A DNA stretch of 64,000 nt from Chryseobacterium taklimakanense. Its GTDB lineage: Bacteria; Bacteroidota; Bacteroidia; Flavobacteriales; Weeksellaceae. A program made the translations under genes and the position numbers. The notes below the pieces were generated by a model. That model ran no database searches and was not told the origin of the DNA. It saw only the letters and a program-made list of their open reading frames with translations. The DNA is taken from positions 1,240,001 to 1,304,000 of the forward strand of contig NZ_LT906465.1 of assembly GCF_900187185.1 (NCBI RefSeq). Direction: 5' to 3'. This document shows, in pieces, positions 1-10,607 of the stretch. How positions within the stretch are numbered: position 1 is the stretch's first letter; each line of letters begins with the position of its first letter.

Positions 1-1
1 T

Positions 2-391
2 TTATACAGGCTTCCTTCAGACTGGGTAGAATTTCTAATTCCCCTAACCATTGTGATTACTGCGTTGGACAATATTGTTTTAAAAGGTAAAATAAAAAAC
101 CTGATGCAGGTCAATTATTTCCTGGCTTTGGGATTTGGTCTCATCCACGGTTTGGGATTTGCCAATATTGCCAGAATGTCGATGGCCAAGGAACAGAATA
201 TTGCGGTTCCGCTTTTAGGGTTTAATGTGGGTTTGGAACTGGGGCAAATCGTTGTAGTTTTAGCCCTGATGATTTTGGCATACATTGTTGTCACCCTTTT
301 TCGGGTACCGAGAAAAGACTGGATTATGTTTATCTCGTCAGGTGTTTTCGCACTGGCCCTGAAAATGGCTCTGGAACGGATTCCCGGATAA
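2..391 (+). CDS. HupE/UreJ family membrane protein, C-terminal part
   Basis: The reading frame is already open at base 2, so the gene begins before the window and only about 129 codons are present. The visible part is very hydrophobic with about three membrane segments and carries GLIHGLGFA, the histidine-containing helix typical of the HupE/UreJ group of inner-membrane proteins. That family includes putative nickel or metal permeases, but in Bacteroidota many members have no assigned substrate. No hydrogenase or urease gene is visible beside it, so transport of nickel is only a family-based guess. The gene ends about 200 bases before the M1 peptidase. Confidence 0.75.
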   Translation, partial: LYRLPSDWVEFLIPLTIVITALDNIVLKGKIKNLMQVNYFLALGFGLIHGLGFANIARMSMAKEQNIAVPLLGFNVGLELGQIVVVLALMILAYIVVTLFRVPRKDWIMFISSGVFALALKMALERIPG

Positions 392-588
392 AACAGCTCA
401 TTGTAATTAAATAAAATAGCTCTTTACACATAAATTTTCCCGGTTGCTTTTTACGGAAAAAGCTTTCATTTTTTATACTTGAAATTTCAATTATTGTAAT
501 AATATTTTTTAAGTTCAGCGTAAACTGTAACAAACACAACGTTTTATTGACAAATATTTTTAATTTTGTCTAAATTCTTATAATTACA

Positions 589-2961
589 ATGAAATTAAAG
601 AGCTTTATACTCGGTGTTACTGCTTGCGCATCAACAGTTTACGCTCAAAACCACCAGAACAATCCTGGCAGCAACCACGGCAATAAGTTTGAGCAGCTTG
701 GAACCATCCTGCCCACGCCAAATATTTACAGAACTGCATCCGGAGCGCCGGGGCAAGGCTATTGGCAAAACCGTGCTGATTACGACATTACCGCATATTT
801 AGATGAAGACAACCGTAAATTAAAAGGCTCTGAGACGGTTACCTATTACAATAATTCACCGGATCAGCTGGATTATCTTTGGCTTCAGCTTGATGAAAAT
901 GAGCATTCATCCATTAATAACTCGGGATACAGCGCTTCCTCAAAACTTCCAAAGCACATGAATTCAGAAAATCTGAAAAGCTCAGAATTACCTGCCGCAG
1001 ATAACGGACTGGGTGTCAATCTTGAAAAAGTGACTGACGCCGAGGGAAATCCCCTGAAATATGTGGTGAATAAAACGATGATGCGTATCGATTTGCCAAA
1101 AGTTCTAAAAAAAGGCGAAAAATACACTTTTAAAATTGACTGGAACTACAACATTTCCGACCGCATGAAGTACGGAGGCCGAGGCGGTTACGAACATTTC
1201 CCTGAGGACGGCAACGATGTCTTCACTATGACCCAGTGGTTCCCCAGAATGTGCGTTTATTCCGATTTCCAGGGTTGGCAAAACCATCAGTTTACAGGAC
1301 GCGGAGAATTTGCTTTGGTTTTCGGAAACTATAAAGTCTCAATGAATGTACCGGCAGACCACATCGTGGCAGCAACCGGTGAAGGTAAGAACTATAAAGA
1401 TGTACTCACGTCTGCCCAGTTTGAAAGATGGCAGCAGGCGCAGAATGCGAGTGAACCTATGGAAGTTGTCACTTTAGAAGAGGCCAAAAAAGCGGAAAAA
1501 TCCAAATCCAAAGCAAGAAAAATATGGCATTTCGAGGCCACGGATGTCCGGGATTTTGCATGGACATCTTCCAGAAAATTTGTTTGGGACGCCATGCGGG
1601 TGACCATTCCAGAAAACAACAATCAGGTAATGGCGATGAGCCTTTATCCGAAAGAAGCGTACGGACTGTACAGAAAATTCTCGACTAAAGCCGTTGCTCA
1701 CACCATAAAAACTTATTCAGAATTTACCATTCCGTATCCGTATCCTGTGGCCCAATCGATAGAAGCTTCCAACGGTATGGAATATCCGATGATCTGCTTC
1801 AATTTTGGCAGGACTGAAAAAGACGGAACTTATTCGGAAGGAACCAAAAATGGTATGATCGGCGTCATCATCCATGAAGTGGGACACAATTTCTTCCCAA
1901 TGATCATTAATTCAGATGAAAGACAATGGTCCTGGATGGATGAAGGATTAAATACCTTTGTGGAATACCTGACAGAAGAGAAGTGGGACAATAAATTCCC
2001 ATCGCGAAGAGGCCCCGCGCATACCATCGTCGATTATATGAAACTTCCGAAAGATGAACTTGAGCCCATCATGACCAATTCAGAAAACATTATCCGTTTC
2101 GGCCCGAACGCTTATTCCAAGCCGGCAACTGCACTGAATATCCTGCGTGAAACGGTGATGGGACGCGAGCTTTTCGATAAAGCATTTAAAACCTATTCTA
2201 AAAGATGGGCATTCCGTCACCCGGAACCTGCCGATCTGTTCAGAACTATGGAAGATGCCAGCGGCGAGGACCTGGACTGGTTCTGGAGAGGTTGGTTCTA
2301 CGGTGTTGACCCGGTTGACATCTCGATTGATAAAGTAACGGTGGCCACACCCGATTTTGACGCACCAGCAAAGCCTTTCGAAAGAAAATATACCGTGGAT
2401 GAGCCTGAAGTAAACGCTTTTGAGGACATTTCAAAAATCAGGAACAGAGCAGAGAAAATTCAGTTCGAGGTGGACAAAGACAAATCACTGCAGGATTTCT
2501 ACTACCGCTACGCTCGCGGACAGGAAGAAGTGGACACCAAAAAAGAATATACTTTTAAAGCAGATGTTTTTGAAAATGTGAGTGCAGCTGATAAGGCAAA
2601 ACTTCAGAACATGAAAGCCTACCAGATCGATTTCACCAACAAAGGCGGATTGGTAATGCCAATCATTCTGGAATTCACTTTTGAGGACGGCAGCAAACTC
2701 CGCGATAAGCGTGCGGCGCAGGTTTGGAGACACAACGAGAAAAATGTTTCGCTAACCTATTTCTTTGATAAAAAACTGAAATCTGTTCAGCTGGATCCCA
2801 TGAAAGAGACGGCGGACATCGACACAACCAATAATTTCTGGGGCGAAGTACCGGCGCCAACTTCTAAATTTCAGGTCTTCAAGCAGAAACAGGGTCCAAG
2901 TGCAAGAGGTGCTGGCAGAGGAACATTGAACCCAATGCAGGCGGCAGGAAAGAAAAAATAA
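589..2961 (+). CDS. Secreted M1 family metallopeptidase (gluzincin)
   Basis: A zinc aminopeptidase of the M1 family. The N-terminus MKLKSFILGVTACASTVYA is a signal peptide with likely cleavage before Gln, so the enzyme acts in the periplasm or outside. The zinc site is seen as HEVGH (His429, Glu430, His433) followed after 18 residues by Glu452 in WMDEGLN. The exopeptidase motif is GMEYP, an acceptable variant of GAMEN, at about residue 397. At 790 aa it is the size of the Bacteroidota secreted M1 enzymes, with a C-terminal region that ends in a Gly/Lys-rich tail. It stands alone, followed by a hairpin terminator. Substrate preference cannot be read from the sequence. Confidence 0.92.
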   Translation: MKLKSFILGVTACASTVYAQNHQNNPGSNHGNKFEQLGTILPTPNIYRTASGAPGQGYWQNRADYDITAYLDEDNRKLKGSETVTYYNNSPDQLDYLWLQLDENEHSSINNSGYSASSKLPKHMNSENLKSSELPAADNGLGVNLEKVTDAEGNPLKYVVNKTMMRIDLPKVLKKGEKYTFKIDWNYNISDRMKYGGRGGYEHFPEDGNDVFTMTQWFPRMCVYSDFQGWQNHQFTGRGEFALVFGNYKVSMNVPADHIVAATGEGKNYKDVLTSAQFERWQQAQNASEPMEVVTLEEAKKAEKSKSKARKIWHFEATDVRDFAWTSSRKFVWDAMRVTIPENNNQVMAMSLYPKEAYGLYRKFSTKAVAHTIKTYSEFTIPYPYPVAQSIEASNGMEYPMICFNFGRTEKDGTYSEGTKNGMIGVIIHEVGHNFFPMIINSDERQWSWMDEGLNTFVEYLTEEKWDNKFPSRRGPAHTIVDYMKLPKDELEPIMTNSENIIRFGPNAYSKPATALNILRETVMGRELFDKAFKTYSKRWAFRHPEPADLFRTMEDASGEDLDWFWRGWFYGVDPVDISIDKVTVATPDFDAPAKPFERKYTVDEPEVNAFEDISKIRNRAEKIQFEVDKDKSLQDFYYRYARGQEEVDTKKEYTFKADVFENVSAADKAKLQNMKAYQIDFTNKGGLVMPIILEFTFEDGSKLRDKRAAQVWRHNEKNVSLTYFFDKKLKSVQLDPMKETADIDTTNNFWGEVPAPTSKFQVFKQKQGPSARGAGRGTLNPMQAAGKKK

Positions 2962-2986
2962 CTTCCAAATTTAATATTATGTAATG

Positions 2987-3018
2987 GGTCATTTCAATTT
3001 GTTGAAGTGGCCTTTTTT
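2987..3018 (+). terminator. Rho-independent terminator after M1 peptidase
   Basis: An 11-bp stem (GGTCATTTCAA with TTGAAGTGGCC, two G-T pairs) and a 4-base loop are followed by six T. It separates the peptidase from groES. Confidence 0.8.
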
Positions 3019-3131
3019 CTGCCAAAATTTCACTTTTCTGTTAAAGTTCGTGCCAGATTTTCAAGGTTCATTGGTTGGCACAATATTGTACACTTCGAGA
3101 ACAGAATTTAACTTTTAAAAAATAAATATTT

Positions 3132-3410
3132 ATGTCAGTAAATTTCAAACCATTATCAGACAGGGTTCTGATAGAGCCTAATGCGGCAGAAACTACGACC
3201 GCCTCAGGAATCATCATTCCCGACACTGCTAAAGAAAAACCACAGGAAGGTACCGTTGTGGCAGTAGGGCCAGGTAAAAAGGATGAACCAACCACCGTGA
3301 AAGTGGGCGACAAAGTGCTTTACGGAAAATACTCCGGTTCTGAACTGAAACTCGACGGAAAAGATTATCTGATTGTAAGAGAAGGAGATTTATTGGGAAT
3401 TCTGGGGTAA
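3132..3410 (+). CDS. groES: Co-chaperonin GroES
   Basis: The 92-residue heptameric lid of the GroEL chaperonin, acting in the cytoplasm. The sequence shows the family start [12 protein letters not shown], the mobile loop containing [10 protein letters not shown] that docks to GroEL, and the end GDLLGILG. Length is normal. groEL follows after a 123-base spacer, longer than in most groESL operons. The spacer is filled with TGTAC-containing repeats. No CIRCE (HrcA) operator was found upstream; the upstream DNA holds an ACAATATTGT palindrome about 50 bases before the start. Confidence 0.97.
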   Translation: MSVNFKPLSDRVLIEPNAAETTTASGIIIPDTAKEKPQEGTVVAVGPGKKDEPTTVKVGDKVLYGKYSGSELKLDGKDYLIVREGDLLGILG

Positions 3411-3415
3411 GATTT

Positions 3416-5159
<1,744 letters not shown>

Positions 5160-5185
5160 GGAACGATTCCTTTCGTTATAAATAT

Positions 5186-5219
5186 AAAAATCCGTCAGAA
5201 TTTTCTGGGCGGATTTTTT
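5186..5219. terminator. Bidirectional terminator after groEL
   Basis: A perfect 9-bp stem (AAAAATCCG with CGGATTTTT) is followed by T runs on both strands. It can end groESL and also the convergent regulator-like gene. Confidence 0.85.
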
Positions 5220-5234
5220 GTACAAAATTGTACA
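5219..5234. repeat. TGTACAA palindrome after groEL
   Basis: Perfect inverted repeat TGTACAAAATTGTACA, with the same TGTACA core found in the groES-groEL spacer and upstream of groES. Confidence 0.6.
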
Positions 5235-5304
5235 GCAAACTGCAGCCATCTTTTGCGTAATTTTGCAGTACACAAACAATGAAAAAAAGTTTAGGAATTT
5301 TTTT

Positions 5305-5334
5305 AATCTGTACTGCAAAGTGCAGATTTTTTTA
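5305..5334 (+). terminator. Second plus-strand terminator after groEL
   Basis: CTGCA-AAG-TGCAG, extended by an AATCTG/CAGATT pairing, is followed by seven T. It overlaps the last bases of the convergent minus-strand gene. Confidence 0.6.
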
Positions 5335-6483
5335 TTTCAGGAGGGGCAGATAATAAGTAAAATGCGTTTTATAAACCAATTTTTTAATCTCTGAAATCAA
5401 TTCATCTTTTTCCTGATCAGCCGCAATGTTGAGTTTTGCCAAATGGTAAATGATGGTGTAATACCGTTCCCAGCCTATCGAAAGCCTGTCCAGATTCACT
5501 TTGTTTAAATAAGAAGCAGCCTGCTCCGCATCGGCCATTTTCGAAAATGCGTAACCGCACATGATATCCCAAACTGTGTCGTGATTTTCTTTTCGGTCCT
5601 GCGGAACAAATTCTTTAACATTAAATTTTCGAGTGGTATTATTTTCAATCAAAAACTTCATTTCGTCAAATCTGTCCGTGAAAATCAGATGTTCCAAAAC
5701 AGAATATTCAAAACTGCAGACTGAATTTTCCGAAGCACTGCGGTAGTTTTCCCTGGCTTTCAACATTTCAGAAAACGTTTCGGCAAACAAGCTGTCATTC
5801 TTTGTGTGCGCTGCATACATCATTGCAACGCCATATTTACGTCCGGCAGACAAAAGATTGACATCTTCGGTGAGATTGATCTGATTAATCTTCTGAAAAT
5901 AAAGATCAATCAGTTCTTCATTTTCAGACAGAAAAGCACCCATAAACAAAAATCCATAAGCAAAAAATTTCGCCTGATTGGCAGGGCTGAATTTAAGATA
6001 CTCACTAAAATACTGCGCGTAAACTGTGCAAATTAAATCCCTGATCGGATGGTGCTCCATGAAAAAAACCCTCGCCAAAGGGTACTTCATCAGCTTACAA
6101 TGAACGGTTGGAAGCAGCTCCGGAGATTCCTTCAGTTTCCTGCAAAGATTCTCACACAACCGCCAGTAACTTTCGAGATCATTAGCATTAGATGCTTCCT
6201 CAAAAATGTCACTTAAATTGTTTTCAGCAATTCTATTACTGAAATCAAAGTAATTCCTGTAGCCGGAAAATCGCGCAAGAGCATCGAGAGTGTACTCAGA
6301 ATATCCGCCACTGTAACTAATGATGCCAAAAAACCTCCTCAACGTCTGCGGGTTTAGATAAATGCCCTGTTCTTCCAACTTTGCAGAAAGCTGGACGCAA
6401 GCTGAAACCGTACTGACGTTTTTGCCGAATTCTTTTACCACTGCATTTCTGAGAAGAAATTTGTTTACAGCATCAATATTCAT
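5332..6483 (-). CDS. Hypothetical protein with HTH-like N-terminus and helical repeats
   Basis: 383 residues, predicted cytoplasmic, with no signal peptide or membrane segment. Residues 1-85 look like a small all-helical domain with the run LRRFFGIISYSGGYSEYTLD followed by LARFSGYRNYFDF. This pattern is familiar from a Bacteroidota-restricted family of uncharacterised proteins and resembles a DNA-binding fold. The rest is helical and could be TPR-like. The function is unknown and a regulatory role is only an inference from architecture. It stands alone, converging on groEL, with an AT-rich 267-base upstream region. Confidence 0.6.
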   Translation of the reverse strand: MNIDAVNKFLLRNAVVKEFGKNVSTVSACVQLSAKLEEQGIYLNPQTLRRFFGIISYSGGYSEYTLDALARFSGYRNYFDFSNRIAENNLSDIFEEASNANDLESYWRLCENLCRKLKESPELLPTVHCKLMKYPLARVFFMEHHPIRDLICTVYAQYFSEYLKFSPANQAKFFAYGFLFMGAFLSENEELIDLYFQKINQINLTEDVNLLSAGRKYGVAMMYAAHTKNDSLFAETFSEMLKARENYRSASENSVCSFEYSVLEHLIFTDRFDEMKFLIENNTTRKFNVKEFVPQDRKENHDTVWDIMCGYAFSKMADAEQAASYLNKVNLDRLSIGWERYYTIIYHLAKLNIAADQEKDELISEIKKLVYKTHFTYYLPLLK

Positions 6484-6750
6484 CGATTATTCAATTAAAA
6501 CACAATTAAATTAGTAAAAATTACTGAACTATGCAAAAAATTACGTATGAAATTTAACCGTCTAAAAAATACACTTTATTTACTGCTTTATCCAACTTTC
6601 ATTTAACATAACAGTAAACCTTAAATATTTAAAGTGAATTAATCAGTTTATAAATCAGTTCCCTGAAATTTTTCTTAAACAATCTTTTAACCATTTTTTA
6701 TTTCTGTCATCTCTATTATAGAAGGTAAAAGAAAACTGAAAATTAATTCT
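6484..6750. other. AT-rich divergent intergenic region
   Basis: This 267-base stretch separates two divergent genes and must hold both promoters. I found no convincing full promoter and no RNA structure. Confidence 0.4.
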
Positions 6751-7113
6751 ATGAAAACTCCATTAATCATTCTTTTCACTCTGTTTGTATCATTGCCGCT
6801 TTCAGGTCAAAAAATGACCATCAAAGAAAAAGGCAATAAGACCGAATACAATTTTCCCGTTGCTGTAACGGAACAAAACCTCAGCTCAGTGCTGCATCAA
6901 AAGAAAGCCGCGTTCGTAGTCCGGGCTTTTCACAATGGATTTGACACTAAGGATTTTGAGGAAAAATATGGCGTGAGGGTGATTTTTTCCAATTGTGTCG
7001 GAACATATTTTAATGATGATGCATTGAATAACAGAACAATCGCAAAGTTTCTGACTAAAAAATTCGGTGAGGGTTGGAAAGTGGAAATTCCAATAATGCC
7101 GGTCGGATTATAA
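6751..7113 (+). CDS. Small secreted protein, possibly FEKKY-like
   Basis: 120 residues beginning with a clear signal peptide (MKTPLIILFTLFVSLPLSG, then Gln). The mature part of about 100 residues contains DFEEKYGVRVIFSNCVG and a final KKFGEGWKVEIPIMPVGL. The FEEKYGV stretch is reminiscent of a small Bacteroidota FEKKY domain, but I cannot confirm this. One cysteine is present. It is a single-gene unit flanked by its own terminator. No function can be assigned; a periplasmic or cell-surface location is likely. Confidence 0.6.
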   Translation: MKTPLIILFTLFVSLPLSGQKMTIKEKGNKTEYNFPVAVTEQNLSSVLHQKKAAFVVRAFHNGFDTKDFEEKYGVRVIFSNCVGTYFNDDALNNRTIAKFLTKKFGEGWKVEIPIMPVGL

Positions 7114-7116
7114 AAT

Positions 7117-7155
7117 TAAAAAAGCAATCTCATCAACCTGAAATTGCTTTTTTTT
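7117..7155. terminator. Bidirectional terminator
   Basis: AAAAAAGCAAT pairs with ATTGCTTTTTT around a 14-base loop, with T tracts on both strands. It serves the secreted protein gene and the convergent small ORF. Confidence 0.85.
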
Positions 7156-7166
7156 AATTAATTCAT

Positions 7167-7382
7167 TTACTGATAAGCTTCTTTAAACCTCTCGATCAGT
7201 TCATCGATCTTTTCAAGGTGTACATATACACTTTTCACTTCCTCGAAGCGCGGCGATTTGTAGAAAACTTCATGGAAATCCATATTACCGTTTCCTATTT
7301 TTTCGATTTTTAAAACTTCGATGTTCAGTTTCTTGAGTTCGTCCTTCAGGTCGCGAAACTCGTCATTAATTTGTGTTTCCAT
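7167..7382 (-). CDS. Small hypothetical coiled-coil protein downstream of ABC exporter
   Basis: 71 residues if begun at the ATG encoding METQINDEF, one base after the exporter stop codon. An in-frame ATG at 7394 would add MKYN and overlap the exporter. Earlier in-frame codons lie inside the exporter and read as nonsense. The protein is charged and helical (DLKDELKKLN, VHLEKIDELIERFKEAYQ) and would suit a small soluble coiled coil. The tight coupling suggests co-translation with the exporter. The family was not recognised. Confidence 0.65.
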   Translation of the reverse strand: METQINDEFRDLKDELKKLNIEVLKIEKIGNGNMDFHEVFYKSPRFEEVKSVYVHLEKIDELIERFKEAYQ

Positions 7383-7383
7383 A

Positions 7384-9141
7384 TTATATTTCATGTATTC
7401 CGTTATCCGCGACTTCATGGTTGAGCTGGGCTCTGTAAAGCGTGGCATAATAGCCGTTCTTGCCGAGAAGCTCCAGATGACTGCCTTCTTCCACAATTTT
7501 TCCGCCATCCATCACGATGATTTTATCAGCTTTTTCTATGGTGGAAAGTCTGTGAGCAATAATAATTGAAGTCCGGTTTTTGGTAATTTTCTCTGTAGCT
7601 CTCTGGATGAGTTTTTCACTTTCATGGTCAATGGAAGATGTGGCTTCATCCAGAATTAAAATTTTGGGATCCGAAAGATAGGCACGCAAGAACGAAAGCA
7701 GCTGCCTTTGTCCTAATGAAATAGAAGAACCTCTTTCGCTTACCACATAATCGTATTCACCGGGCAGCTGTTTAATAAAATCATCCACTTCGATATCTTG
7801 CGCCGCTTTTTTTATTTTATCTAATGTAATTGTTTGATCGCCAAACGCCAGGTTTTCAAAAATACTTCCGTGGAACAGGAAAACATCCTGCAGCACCACA
7901 CCGATATGGCTCCGAAGGCTGTAAAGTTCGTAATCTTTTAAATCAATTCCGTCAATAAGTATTTTTCCCGAATTTATATCGTAAAGCCTGGTAATTAAAC
8001 TGATAATCGTTGATTTCCCGGCGCCGGTTGCACCCACGATCGCAACATTTTCGCCCGGGTTCACAGTGAAGCTGATGCCCTTTAAAACTTCCTGCTTTTC
8101 ATCGTAAGAAAATCTCACATTCTGGAATTCAATTTTACCGTCAAATTCATTTTTCTGTACGGTTCCGGTGTTCTGCATCGCCAAATCTTCATCCATCAAA
8201 CCAAGAACACGTTCGGCGCCAACAATTCCTCGCTGTATATTATTGAAACGGTCAGCAATCTGCCTCAACGGACGAATCAGCATAGAGATATACTGGATAA
8301 AGGCAATCACCACGCCGGCAGTAATCGTGACATAGCCGCCATAAAACAGAATAAAGCCAATAAACACAGAGGAGATCAGCTCCACCACCGGAAAGAAAAG
8401 AGAGAAAATGAACACCGTACGCAGCAGCGCAGCTTTCAGGGTGATATTGATGTCATCAAATTTTTTAAATTCCTGTTCTTCGCGGTTGAATACCTGAATC
8501 AGCTGCATTCCTGCCAAACGCTCCTGCACGAAAGAGTTTTGATTGGCAGTCCATGTCCGCTCATCACCGAAAGCTTTTTTTAGCCTTTTTTGGAAAAATC
8601 TGGTGATGATCACCATCAGAGGAAGAATAACCAAAGAAATATAAGTGAGGTTCGCATCCGTCTGATACATCATTACCAGCACAAAAATAATTCTGAGGAT
8701 ATCGCCGAAAACCATCAGAAAACCGTCGGTGTACACGGTGGCAATGGTTTCCACATCTCCTACTGCACGCGTAACCAGCTGGCCAATTGGCGTTCTATCA
8801 AAAAATGAAGTCTTGAAATAAATGAGCTTGTTGTAGAGCCTTTCCCGGATATCACGAATGACGTTTTGCGAAATATAATTGGAAAACCAGACCAGGAAAA
8901 AGTTCAGAAAAGTCTCCAGCAGCACCAGACCCACCAGCCAGTAGATGTGCTTTCTCATCAGGCCCTGATCTTTCAGCCTGATGATGTCATTATCCACAAT
9001 CTGCATCGTGAGATACGGCCTGTACGTGGAAACCACCGACAGCAGAATCGAAATCACGAGTGCGATGATGAACCACGACCGGAACTTCATCCCAATCGTG
9101 AACAGCCTTCTGATGATTTGCCAGGTGGAGGGTTTATTCAT
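7384..9141 (-). CDS. ABC transporter, transmembrane-ATPase fusion (MsbA/MdlB type)
   Basis: A 585-residue half-transporter that would work as a homodimer or heterodimer in the inner membrane. Residues 1-310 form the six-helix ABC exporter domain and residues about 340-585 the ATPase. Visible motifs are Walker A GATGAGKS, Q-loop VVLQDVFLF, signature SLGQRQ, Walker B ILILDEATSSID and the switch His in IIIAHRL. Such exporters move lipids, drugs or peptides, and the substrate cannot be deduced. It is followed at once by the small coiled-coil ORF. Possible names (msbA, mdlB) are not justified by sequence alone. Confidence 0.9.
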   Translation of the reverse strand: MNKPSTWQIIRRLFTIGMKFRSWFIIALVISILLSVVSTYRPYLTMQIVDNDIIRLKDQGLMRKHIYWLVGLVLLETFLNFFLVWFSNYISQNVIRDIRERLYNKLIYFKTSFFDRTPIGQLVTRAVGDVETIATVYTDGFLMVFGDILRIIFVLVMMYQTDANLTYISLVILPLMVIITRFFQKRLKKAFGDERTWTANQNSFVQERLAGMQLIQVFNREEQEFKKFDDINITLKAALLRTVFIFSLFFPVVELISSVFIGFILFYGGYVTITAGVVIAFIQYISMLIRPLRQIADRFNNIQRGIVGAERVLGLMDEDLAMQNTGTVQKNEFDGKIEFQNVRFSYDEKQEVLKGISFTVNPGENVAIVGATGAGKSTIISLITRLYDINSGKILIDGIDLKDYELYSLRSHIGVVLQDVFLFHGSIFENLAFGDQTITLDKIKKAAQDIEVDDFIKQLPGEYDYVVSERGSSISLGQRQLLSFLRAYLSDPKILILDEATSSIDHESEKLIQRATEKITKNRTSIIIAHRLSTIEKADKIIVMDGGKIVEEGSHLELLGKNGYYATLYRAQLNHEVADNGIHEI

Positions 9142-9254
9142 AACTCAGCTGCAAAAATACGGGAATCTGGATGAAAGACCAAGAACGACATTTTAAGATT
9201 CAAACATAATGGATTTGCTGACAGGAAGGAGAAGTAATTTTTTGGAAATAATTT

Positions 9255-10007
9255 TTAATCAAAATCATAACCCACATCCACCAGAAAAAGACCGTGAGCC
9301 GGAGCTGAAGTTCCGGCTGAATTGCGGTTTTTGGCTTCGATGATATTCCTTAAATCTTCGGGCTGAATTTTCCCGGTGCCGATTTCGACCATTGTGCCCA
9401 CGATGGCGCGCACCATATTTCTCAGAAACCGGTTAGCTGAAACCGTAAATTTCAGTTCGGTGCCACACTGTTCCCATTCTGCTTTATAAATTTTACAGAG
9501 ATTGGTTTTGTTATCGCCCCCGATTTTAGCAAAACTTTCAAAATCGTCATATTCAAAAAGGATTTTGCAGGCTTCATTCATTTTACCAATATCCAGAGTG
9601 CGCTTCCAGTGCTGCCAGGCAGAGTTCTGTGTAAAAGGATTTTTTTCCAGAGAAATATAATACTCATAAGTACGGAAAGTCGCATCAAACCGGGCATGAA
9701 AATCATCTTTAACCCCAAAAATTCTTTTCACAGAAATATCCGGCGGCAGAAAACTGTTGAGCTGGTGCGGCAGTTTACCCGAAATTTCCTGATGAGTGTC
9801 GAAATGCGCAAACATTTTTTTGGCGTGTACGCCGGTATCCGTTCTGCCCGCCCCTGTGGTTTTTATGTCTTCGCGAAGAATTGTGGAAAGCGCTGTTTCA
9901 AGCTCCTGCTGCACAGAAATTTGTTTCGGCTGAATCTGGTAACCGAAATAATTTTGTCCGTTGTACGAAAACTCAATAAAATAGCGCAAGTGTAGATATT
10001 TCTGCAA
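9255..10007 (-). CDS. truA: tRNA pseudouridine(38-40) synthase TruA
   Basis: 250 residues. It isomerises uridines 38-40 in the tRNA anticodon arm. The catalytic motif GAGRTDTGVHA holds the nucleophile Asp, and FLRNMVRAIVGTMVEIG is the conserved C-terminal tRNA-binding stretch. The ATG used gives MQKYLHLRYFIEFSYNG; a slightly later start near RYFIEF would also fit the family. The gene is divergent from the phosphoesterase gene, with only about 65 bases between the start codons. Confidence 0.95.
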   Translation of the reverse strand: MQKYLHLRYFIEFSYNGQNYFGYQIQPKQISVQQELETALSTILREDIKTTGAGRTDTGVHAKKMFAHFDTHQEISGKLPHQLNSFLPPDISVKRIFGVKDDFHARFDATFRTYEYYISLEKNPFTQNSAWQHWKRTLDIGKMNEACKILFEYDDFESFAKIGGDNKTNLCKIYKAEWEQCGTELKFTVSANRFLRNMVRAIVGTMVEIGTGKIQPEDLRNIIEAKNRNSAGTSAPAHGLFLVDVGYDFD

Positions 10008-10061
10008 AAATAATGGTTTCCGGGAAATCTGTTTTAAATAAAAGTCCGGGAAAATTTTGGC

Positions 10062-10069
10062 TAAATTTG
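10062..10069 (+). promoter_or_regulatory. -7 box TAAATTTG of phosphoesterase gene
   Basis: Matches the Bacteroidota TAnnTTTG -7 element. It lies just before the ATG at 10075 and covers an upstream in-frame ATG at 10057, so it favours the downstream start and implies a very short leader. Confidence 0.55.
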
Positions 10070-10074
10070 CAGCG

Positions 10075-10569
10075 ATGACAAAGATACTCCTCCTCTCCGA
10101 CTCCCACTCCTATATCGACGACCGTATTCTGGAATACGCCCGGAACGCTGATGAAGTTTGGCACTGTGGAGATTTCGGCAGTCTTGAGGTTATCGGGGAA
10201 CTCGAAAAAATAAAGCCTTTAAAAGGTGTCTACGGAAATATCGACAACGACAAGATCAGATTAATTTTTCCCGAAGTGAACCGTTTCACGTGTGAAAAAG
10301 TTGAAGTTCTGATGATTCATATCGGCGGATATCCGGGGAAATATTCGCCTTTAGCCAAAAAAGAACTAGCAGATAAAGCTCCGAAAATCTTTATTGCAGG
10401 ACATTCGCATATTCTGAAAGTGATGTTCGATAAGAGAAACTATCTGCTTCATCTTAATCCCGGTGCTTGCGGAAAAAGCGGCTGGCATAAAATGCGGACC
10501 ATGCTCCGTTTTGAAATTGAGGGGCAGGAAATCAAAAACCTGGAAGTCATTGAATTAGGACCAAGATAA
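10075..10569 (+). CDS. YfcE-type metallophosphoesterase
   Basis: A calcineurin-like phosphoesterase of about 164 residues from the ATG encoding MTKILLLSDSHSY. This start is preferred because the -7 box lies upstream of it and because family members begin exactly at this beta strand. Metal ligands are seen in SDSHS, HCGDFGS, GNIDND (GNxD), a His in the HIGGYPG loop and GHSHILK. Such enzymes hydrolyse phosphodiesters in vitro, and the physiological substrate is generally unknown. It is followed 38 bases later by the Smr protein gene and may be co-transcribed with it. Confidence 0.88.
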   Translation: MTKILLLSDSHSYIDDRILEYARNADEVWHCGDFGSLEVIGELEKIKPLKGVYGNIDNDKIRLIFPEVNRFTCEKVEVLMIHIGGYPGKYSPLAKKELADKAPKIFIAGHSHILKVMFDKRNYLLHLNPGACGKSGWHKMRTMLRFEIEGQEIKNLEVIELGPR

Positions 10570-10607
10570 TTCTAAAAAAACTGCAATCTGAAACCTGAAA
10601 TAAAAAA

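Noticed and set aside
3070-3095. Possible sigma-54 promoter before groES (TTGGCAC...)
   Set aside because: The TTGC part and the required spacing are missing.
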